This document shows, piece after piece, positions 1-4,517 of a stretch of 7,348 nt of DNA. Source of the stretch: Candidatus Latescibacterota bacterium (lineage in GTDB: Bacteria; Latescibacterota; UBA2968; UBA8231); the NCBI GenBank assembly GCA_022825185.1, contig JAJDYK010000150.1, positions 1 through 7,348 of the forward strand, in the 5' to 3' direction. The notes under the pieces were generated by a model that was not told where the DNA came from, did not search any database, and was given only the letters and a program-made list of their open reading frames with translations. Within the stretch, counting starts at the first letter, position 1. The number at the start of each line of letters is the position of its first letter. The translations under genes and the position numbers were made by a program.

Positions 1-793
1 CTAGGTACCGGACAGCAGCCTCGGTCGCCTTGATCGGGTCGCGCCGCTCGTCGATCCAATGGTCAATCTTGAGGTTCTCCTCAACGGCAGTCTTCTTCAT
101 AAACTGCCACAACCCCACCGCTCGCGACCGCGAATAGGCCCTTGGATTGAGACCACTTTCGATAACCGCTAGGTAGAAAAGGTCCCTGGGCATCCCTTCG
201 CGCTGGAGAATATCGGTGATCAGCGTGCGATAGCGCCCGGCGCGCTGCAACCAAATGGCAAAGGTCTTGCGACCTCGCGTCTGAAAGAAGTGGAGACTGG
301 CGACGACGCGATCATTGGCGTCTATGGGCATGTCGCAACGGCGACCGAGCCGATGGATGAGGGCCAACGGTTCGGCGTCGGCTGGCAGGGTCTCGATTTT
401 TTCTTTGGATAGTCCTTCGAGCAGAAGGGGTAAATGACTGTCGGGGGGAAGGTGCTCCAAGTGCGGCAACAAGCTGAGGTATGCCTGCTCAATATCCAAA
501 CCGAGGCGCGTGGCCTGCGTGGTATCGACCAGCGCGTCGTGCTCGTCGAGGCTGGCGAGAATGCCGATGGCCGCGTCGAGGGCCGCTTGCGCCCGTTGAG
601 TCTGACCGAGAGCGTGGCTTTCGATCGCGAACAGCAAGTACCAGCGAACAGCGCGTAGGTCGGCCGTATCTGGCGGTGGATCCTCAACAGACACGACAGG
701 GACGGCCCCATCGTCGAAGACCATCGGTCCGGTGCTTTTGCCATGGGCACAGGCCATGAGCAGCAATGCGATGACACAGCAGCACAAGCGCAT
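1..793 (-). CDS. mltD: Membrane-bound lytic murein transglycosylase, MltD type (3' end outside window)
   Basis: Lytic transglycosylases cleave the MurNAc-GlcNAc bond of peptidoglycan to form 1,6-anhydro ends, in the periplasm. The first 264 residues are visible and the frame stays open to the left edge. Residues 1-15 are a lipoprotein signal with lipobox LMAC and modifiable Cys15. Residues 45-150 look helical and are not a recognised domain. The SLT catalytic domain begins near residue 160: catalytic Glu212 lies in VIESG, followed by GLWQF (227-231) and DERRDP (248-253), the MltD/Slt70 signature. Any C-terminal LysM repeats would lie beyond the edge, so MltD rather than a generic SLT protein is inferred from the catalytic motifs. 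The ATG start is preceded by AAGAGGAG with 9 bases of spacing, and lies 6 bases after the stop of the SPOR gene. Its position behind a glycan-binding SPOR protein in the same apparent operon supports a joint role in wall remodelling. Confidence 0.88.
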   Translation of the reverse strand, partial: MRLCCCVIALLLMACAHGKSTGPMVFDDGAVPVVSVEDPPPDTADLRAVRWYLLFAIESHALGQTQRAQAALDAAIGILASLDEHDALVDTTQATRLGLDIEQAYLSLLPHLEHLPPDSHLPLLLEGLSKEKIETLPADAEPLALIHRLGRRCDMPIDANDRVVASLHFFQTRGRKTFAIWLQRAGRYRTLITDILQREGMPRDLFYLAVIESGLNPRAYSRSRAVGLWQFMKKTAVEENLKIDHWIDERRDPIKATEAAVRYL

Positions 794-799
794 GGCGCG

Positions 800-1582
800 T
801 TACTCCTCTTGCGAGACGAGGATCTGAGAGCGGACCTTGAGGGCGTTGGGGTAATACCTTCCGATTCGTTCGGCCGCGGCCTGGGCTTGCGCCTCGGTGC
901 GATAGTTGCCGACTTCGATCTTGTAATAAGGCCCCTTAAGGGTCACGTTGATGTCTTCGCGCTTCAGGCGCTTTTTGGCCTCTTCCGCGAGGTGGATGGC
1001 CTTGTCGTGATCGTGCGATAGGAACTGGTCAATCAGCACCCGCCAGCCAGTGATACTCACCATCTCGGGCGCGGCCTCGGCTGGAACGGAGTCGGGCACC
1101 GCGCTCGCCGTCGCCGGGACCTCGACGACATAGGCATCGGCATAGTCCGGGCCAAGTGCGGCGATCTGTTCCTTGAGGGCCTCGGCCTCGGCGCGGGTAG
1201 CGTATTGGCCAGCTTGCAATACCGAGTGCGCGTTGCGGGCCACTAGATAAACCTCCACGCCGAGCGAGCGCGCTAGTTCGGCGCGGCGCTGGCGGGCCGT
1301 GGCTTCGTTACTCAAGGCCACTAGCTGGAGGCGATAGACCAAAGCGCTCGCTGTTGGAGCGTTCCCTTGCACGGGAGCCGTCGGCTCCGTTGGGGTTTGA
1401 GCCTGATCGCGGTTTTCGCGTTGAACCGGCTCAATTAGCAAACCTTCGTCGAGGGTGCGCGGATCGAATTCTTCGCGACTGGTGGGCGCGGCATCGCCCG
1501 AATCGCTGCGCCAGCGCGGTGCGCTCGAGCAGTGGGCCGTGCCGAGTAGGGCCAGCAAGAGGAGGAAGGAGTGCGTTCTCAT
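800..1582 (-). CDS. Exported protein with two SPOR (peptidoglycan-binding) domains
   Basis: This is a 260-residue protein beginning with a hydrophobic export signal (residues 5-17). Cys18 could be a lipidation site, but the preceding residues TAH are a poor lipobox, so a cleaved secreted protein is also possible. Residues 20-80 form a Pro/Ala/Glu-rich linker. SPOR domain 1 covers about 82-155 (starting VYRLQLVALSN, later QAGQYATRAEAEAL). SPOR domain 2 covers about 178-255 (starting GWRVLIDQF, with YYKIEVGNYRTEAQAQ). SPOR domains are known to bind glycan strands stripped of stem peptides, usually at division sites or where amidases act. I chose the ATG at 1582 over an upstream in-frame TTG at 1594: the ATG has GGAG 6 bases ahead and overlaps the mtnA stop as ATGA, typical of coupled translation. 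The transglycosylase gene follows 6 bases downstream, so the two products probably act on the same murein substrate. Specific family name not recognised. Confidence 0.88.
   Translation of the reverse strand: MRTHSFLLLLALLGTAHCSSAPRWRSDSGDAAPTSREEFDPRTLDEGLLIEPVQRENRDQAQTPTEPTAPVQGNAPTASALVYRLQLVALSNEATARQRRAELARSLGVEVYLVARNAHSVLQAGQYATRAEAEALKEQIAALGPDYADAYVVEVPATASAVPDSVPAEAAPEMVSITGWRVLIDQFLSHDHDKAIHLAEEAKKRLKREDINVTLKGPYYKIEVGNYRTEAQAQAAAERIGRYYPNALKVRSQILVSQEE
803..810 (-). promoter_or_regulatory. Ribosome binding site of the transglycosylase gene
   Basis: AAGAGGAG lies 9 bases before the ATG at 793 and inside the last codons of the SPOR gene. It fixes the start that gives the lipoprotein signal. 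Confidence 0.75.
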
Positions 1583-2619
1583 GGCTCGCTCCAAGCGCGC
1601 AGGGCGGGTTCGTACGGAGCACGGGCGACACCCTTTTCCGAAATAATCGCCGATACCAAGTCGCAGGGCGTGACGTCAAAGGCCGGATTGTAAATCGGCA
1701 CCGCGTCCGGGGCCGTGGGCTTGCCCATGCCTTGGCGTACCTCGGCTGCGTCGCGCTTTTCAATGGGGATTTCTGCACCCGAGGCCAAGGCCATGTCGAG
1801 GGTCGAGACCGGCGCGGCCACGTAGAAAGGCACGTCGTGTTCGCGAGCGAGAATAGCCAGCCCATAGGTGCCGATTTTGTTGGCCACATCGCCATTTTTG
1901 GCGATGCGGTCAGCACCCACGATACAGCAGTCAATCGCCTCATTGCGCAGCACGACCGCAGCCGCATTGTCGCAGATGACCTTGACGTCGATACCGCTCT
2001 GCATCAGCTCCCACGCAGTCAGCCGCGATCCCTGGAGCAACGGGCGAGTTTCGTCGGCAAATACGGCGACTTTCTTACCGGTCTCTTGGGCCGCATAGAC
2101 GACGCCCAAGGCCGTGCCGTAGTCGGCCGTAGCCAAGCCGCCGGCGTTGCAGTGGGTGACGACTTGGCTACCATCGCGCAGGAGCGCCGCGCCATGGGCA
2201 CCGATCTGGCGGCAGATTCGGCGGTCTTCCTCAAAAAGGCGGTGAGCAGCCGCTAACAGGGCGTCGCAGATAGCGTGGTTGTCGCGGCTCTGATTCGCCA
2301 CCAACACCTCCTGCATCTGATCCAAGGCCCAGAACAGGTTGACTGCGGTAGGCCGGGTGCGGGCGAGGCGAGCAATGGCCGCTTCCACGCGGCGACAAAA
2401 AGCCTCGGGAGCACAATCAACCGCGGCGCGCGCACCCACCACCACGCCGTACGCAGCCGCCAAGCCAATGGCCGGGGCACCGCGCACCACCAGTTCTTCA
2501 ATGGCGCGGGCGATGACCTCGACATCGCGGTAGGTTGTATACACCAGTTCCTCGGGCAAGCGAGTCTGGTCGAGCAGGATCAGCGCGTCATCCTGCCATT
2601 TGAGCGTTTGCATCGGCAT
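1579..2619 (-). CDS. mtnA: S-methyl-5-thioribose-1-phosphate isomerase
   Basis: MtnA interconverts 5-methylthioribose-1-phosphate and 5-methylthioribulose-1-phosphate in the cytoplasmic methionine salvage pathway; in some bacteria it also serves related shunts for 5-deoxyribose-type compounds. At 346 residues it has the usual family length. Visible signatures are RGAPAIG (46-52), THCNAGGLAT (155-164) with catalytic Cys157, DETRPLLQGSRLTAWEL (189-205), and VGADRI (234-239) with catalytic Asp237, followed by NKIGTYGLA. The Cys and Asp correspond to the active-site pair known from Bacillus subtilis MtnA, which separates it from the related eIF2B subunits. The start overlaps the rsfS stop as TAATG and has no clear Shine-Dalgarno sequence, so it is probably translated by coupling; a second in-frame ATG lies two codons later. 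No other salvage gene (mtnK, mtnB, mtnC, mtnD, mtnP) is in the window, so the rest of the pathway must lie elsewhere. Confidence 0.95.
   Translation of the reverse strand: MPMQTLKWQDDALILLDQTRLPEELVYTTYRDVEVIARAIEELVVRGAPAIGLAAAYGVVVGARAAVDCAPEAFCRRVEAAIARLARTRPTAVNLFWALDQMQEVLVANQSRDNHAICDALLAAAHRLFEEDRRICRQIGAHGAALLRDGSQVVTHCNAGGLATADYGTALGVVYAAQETGKKVAVFADETRPLLQGSRLTAWELMQSGIDVKVICDNAAAVVLRNEAIDCCIVGADRIAKNGDVANKIGTYGLAILAREHDVPFYVAAPVSTLDMALASGAEIPIEKRDAAEVRQGMGKPTAPDAVPIYNPAFDVTPCDLVSAIISEKGVARAPYEPALRAWSEP
1589..1592 (-). promoter_or_regulatory. Ribosome binding site that decides the SPOR-gene start
   Basis: GGAG lies 6 bases before the ATG at 1582, within the end of mtnA. It supports that ATG over the TTG at 1594, whose first base is at the near end of this site. 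Confidence 0.6.
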
Positions 2620-3020
2620 TAGAAAGTCGAAAATTCAAAGGGGGTTTCTGCGGCTTCCTCGGGCGCACCCCCATCGGGGAAATCCGTGCGCTCGGCGTCG
2701 CCCCACAGCCTCTCTAGGGCGTAAAAGTCGCGCGCTTCCTCGCGAAAGATGTGGACGACAAAATCGACGTAATCTAGCAGTACCCAGCGCCGCGTATCTG
2801 TACCTTCGATGTGCCAAGGCTTTTCCCCTATCTCGGCGAGTTGATCCTGCACTTCGTCGGCGAGGCTGCGGATGTGCTGTTCAGAAGTACCCGTACAGAG
2901 CAGGAAGTAGTCGCAGGTGTCGGTGATGTCCCGCAGGTCCAGCAAGGTTATTGCGAGGGCCTTTCTATCTTGTAAAATTTCTACGACGCGGGCGAGGCGC
3001 GGCTCTTGTCTCATGGGCAT
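2619..3020 (-). CDS. rsfS: Ribosomal silencing factor RsfS (YbeB/Iojap family)
   Basis: RsfS binds ribosomal protein uL14 on the large subunit and blocks joining of the 30S subunit, lowering translation in starvation or stationary phase. The 133-residue product carries the family pattern: DITDTCDYFLLCTGTSEQHI (31-50), then WVLLDYVDFVVHIF (79-92) and RDFYALERLWGDA (97-109). The last 20 or so residues are an acidic, Pro/Glu-rich tail beyond the core fold. The chosen ATG has only a weak GAG upstream (3 bases away); a second in-frame ATG two codons later is possible. The gene lies 12 bases after the LytR_C gene and its stop overlaps the mtnA start. In many bacteria rsfS sits with nadD; here the preceding gene instead encodes a LytR_C protein. 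Confidence 0.93.
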   Translation of the reverse strand: MPMRQEPRLARVVEILQDRKALAITLLDLRDITDTCDYFLLCTGTSEQHIRSLADEVQDQLAEIGEKPWHIEGTDTRRWVLLDYVDFVVHIFREEARDFYALERLWGDAERTDFPDGGAPEEAAETPFEFSTF

Positions 3021-3032
3021 TTTCTCGCAAGG

Positions 3033-3500
3033 TTACTTAACTGGGTCGAGTAGGCCGATGCGGCGATAGTCGTGCCCGATGATAATCGAGACGCTCGCCA
3101 AGCTGAACTGATCTTCCTTCTGCTGGCGAATAAAATGGGGTATCCCCAAAACATTCGCCACTTGTTTGGCTCGTTCGATATCGCCGTCCAAAGCGACGAC
3201 GAGCGTGTGCAGGTAATTGAAACTGGGTGCATTGCCTTCGTGAATCACATCTAGCCCGAGGGCGCGTGCCTTTTTGCGGAGGCGGGCGGCGATTTGGGGT
3301 TCACCTCCGCCGTTGAGAATTTCGACCCGAATGGGGCTGATCTGGGGAGCAGTTTCCGACTTGGCAACTTCCTGCTGAAGCGCCGGCTCGGGGGCAGTAT
3401 CAGAGCGCGGCCAGAAAGCCGTCTTGAGGAGAAGGGCTATAGCCACCGTGGCCAGCCCCCATAAAATTAGCTCTTGTAGGTTGGGGTTTCCTCGCTCCAT
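3033..3500 (-). CDS. Membrane-anchored LytR C-terminal (LytR_C) domain protein
   Basis: This is a 155-residue protein with an uncleaved-looking N-terminal transmembrane helix (about 11-28, preceded by a short polar stretch and followed by a Trp-Pro-Arg boundary). A flexible Pro/Gln/Glu linker covers 31-55, and a LytR_C-like domain covers 57-145. Key matches are IRVEILNGGGEPQIAARLR (57-75), the LGLDVIHEGNA segment (81-91), the conserved helix around AKQVANVLGI (111-120) and the closing strand VSIIIGHDY (137-145). The domain is normally found at the C-terminus of LytR-CpsA-Psr envelope phosphotransferases, but here the catalytic LCP domain is absent, and the function of such stand-alone versions is not established. 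The topology would place the domain outside the cytoplasmic membrane. The start is fixed because no ATG, GTG or TTG lies in frame between it and the upstream in-frame TAA; GGAG sits only 2 bases away. It is the first gene of the apparent operon. Confidence 0.85.
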   Translation of the reverse strand: MERGNPNLQELILWGLATVAIALLLKTAFWPRSDTAPEPALQQEVAKSETAPQISPIRVEILNGGGEPQIAARLRKKARALGLDVIHEGNAPSFNYLHTLVVALDGDIERAKQVANVLGIPHFIRQQKEDQFSLASVSIIIGHDYRRIGLLDPVK

Positions 3501-3510
3501 CGCTCCAACG

Positions 3511-3521
3511 TCATTAAATGA
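3511..3521. repeat. 11-base perfect inverted repeat in the divergent promoter region
   Basis: TCATT-A-AATGA is a perfect palindrome with a single central base. It lies 10 bases from the LytR_C start and 42 bases from the cyclodeaminase start, where a small dimeric regulator could act. It is short and AT-rich, so chance is a real alternative. Confidence 0.3.
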
Positions 3522-3553
3522 ATAAAAAACGACAAGTTACGTCAAGCAAACAA

Positions 3554-3559
3554 AGGAAG
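3554..3559 (+). promoter_or_regulatory. Ribosome binding site of the cyclodeaminase-family gene
   Basis: AGGAAG lies 4 bases before the ATG at 3564, which supports this start over the later ATG codons of overlapping frames. Confidence 0.7.
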
Positions 3560-3563
3560 AAAC

Positions 3564-4517
3564 ATGGATCTCCTGCGCGAAGAAACCTTTGCCCATCACT
3601 TCTCTACGGCTGATTTTCTCACCGCCTGTCACCAAGCATTTGAGTGCTACGGCGCGGGGGTCATCGACAATCCGCCGCGCACCGAGTCCATCGAAAAGCG
3701 CGGGGCACTCGACTACTTTCGCTTGGACATGCCAGCCGAATGGCCGGGAAAATTCCGTGCGCGAAAGATCATCGAAGAGTTCTCCGACGTGGCGAGCGGG
3801 AGGCTAGCCAAGCGGGAGGCGTACATCGCATTCGAAGATCTGCAACAGGGCCGAGCGTGGCGGCTAGAGGCCGGGCGCATCACCGACTGGCGCACCGGCG
3901 CGGCGGGCGCGCTGGGTCTTCAATATATAGCGGGCGAGTCCATCAAGCGAGTTGCCATTTTAGGGACCGGTCGGATTGCGCGGACCTTGGCCCTATCCTG
4001 CGATTCGCTCTTTGATTTAGCGGAGATTGCCTGCACGAGTCGCCGGGAGGCAAACCGGACAGCGTTTGCCAAAGCGGTCGAGCCAGACCTGCGCGCCAGC
4101 CTGCGGATGGCAGCATCGCTAGAGGCGTGTATAGCCAGTGCCGACGCCGTGCTGACAGCAGTGCCGACGCCGCAGCCCATTTTGACCTCGGCGATGCTGG
4201 CCGAGGTTCCCTATCTCGCGGTCCTCGCCGGAGACAGTCGCACGCGCCAGCTCGCGCCGGAAGTGCTCTACGAGCGCACAGTGGTAGTCGATGTGCTCGC
4301 CCAAGCCCAGAAGTCCGGGGAGTTTCGCTTTGCGGCCGAGCAGGGCCAAGCTGCGCAGATCGCCTTGGCACGCAATGCCGAAGGCGCGGTACTGGATATC
4401 GGCGACGCCGCCTGCGGGCGACTTGGCACCATAGCGCCGAGCGCGGTCTATCTGACGGGCATGGGAGCGCAGGACTTGTGCGCAGCGGCCATGGTGTACC
4501 GCCGCCTGCTCACTTGA
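3564..4517 (+). CDS. Ornithine cyclodeaminase / mu-crystallin family protein
   Basis: Members of this NAD(P)-dependent family include ornithine and lysine cyclodeaminases, alanine dehydrogenase, ketimine reductases and N-(carboxyethyl) amino acid dehydrogenases; the substrate cannot be read from sequence alone. The 317-residue product matches the usual length. Visible landmarks are NPPRT (36-40) in the substrate-binding half, Lys68 in RARKI at the position of the conserved catalytic lysine, DWRTGAAGALGL (108-119) equivalent to the family T-x-x-RTAA motif, a Rossmann loop GTGRIA (134-139), and AGDSRTRQLAPE (222-233), where Asp224 may match the catalytic Asp of ornithine cyclodeaminase. The usual G-x-K before the lysine and the E-L-D after that Asp are altered, so strict ornithine cyclodeaminase activity is doubtful. 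GMGAQDLCAAAMVY (299-312) is the typical closing helix. It stands alone on the plus strand: divergent from the LytR_C operon and convergent with the repeat-protein gene, whose stop it overlaps. Confidence 0.85.
   Translation: MDLLREETFAHHFSTADFLTACHQAFECYGAGVIDNPPRTESIEKRGALDYFRLDMPAEWPGKFRARKIIEEFSDVASGRLAKREAYIAFEDLQQGRAWRLEAGRITDWRTGAAGALGLQYIAGESIKRVAILGTGRIARTLALSCDSLFDLAEIACTSRREANRTAFAKAVEPDLRASLRMAASLEACIASADAVLTAVPTPQPILTSAMLAEVPYLAVLAGDSRTRQLAPEVLYERTVVVDVLAQAQKSGEFRFAAEQGQAAQIALARNAEGAVLDIGDAACGRLGTIAPSAVYLTGMGAQDLCAAAMVYRRLLT

Larger units (their letters stand above)
3501..3563. promoter_or_regulatory. Divergent intergenic region, presumed to hold two promoters
   Basis: This 63-base AT-rich stretch separates the divergent LytR_C and cyclodeaminase genes, so promoters for both directions are expected here. 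On the minus strand a TTGACG box (3540-3545) resembles a sigma-70 -35 element, but the best -10-like hexamer TTTAAT lies about 21 bases further on, which is too far for a typical spacer. No convincing plus-strand pair is visible. The hexamer ACGTCA occurs twice in the same orientation (3508-3513 and 3539-3544). The promoter role is inferred from gene layout rather than strong motifs. Confidence 0.4.

Noticed and set aside
322..777. 151-codon open frame on the minus strand
   Set aside because: It is out of frame with, and inside, the transglycosylase gene, whose frame carries the lipobox and the catalytic ESG/GLWQF motifs.
1583..1594. Upstream TTG start adding four residues to the SPOR protein
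   Set aside because: The ATG at 1582 has GGAG at correct spacing and an ATGA overlap with mtnA, while the TTG would use no visible site.
1354..2256. 300-codon open frame on the plus strand
   Set aside because: It lies antisense to mtnA and the SPOR gene, which show conserved catalytic and domain motifs; its product is Arg-rich with no recognisable domain. Long antisense frames are common in GC-rich genes.
3943..4371. 142-codon open frame on the minus strand, plus other frames inside 3564-4517
   Set aside because: These are shadows of the cyclodeaminase-family gene; the plus frame with the GTGRIA Rossmann loop and AGGAAG site is the real one.
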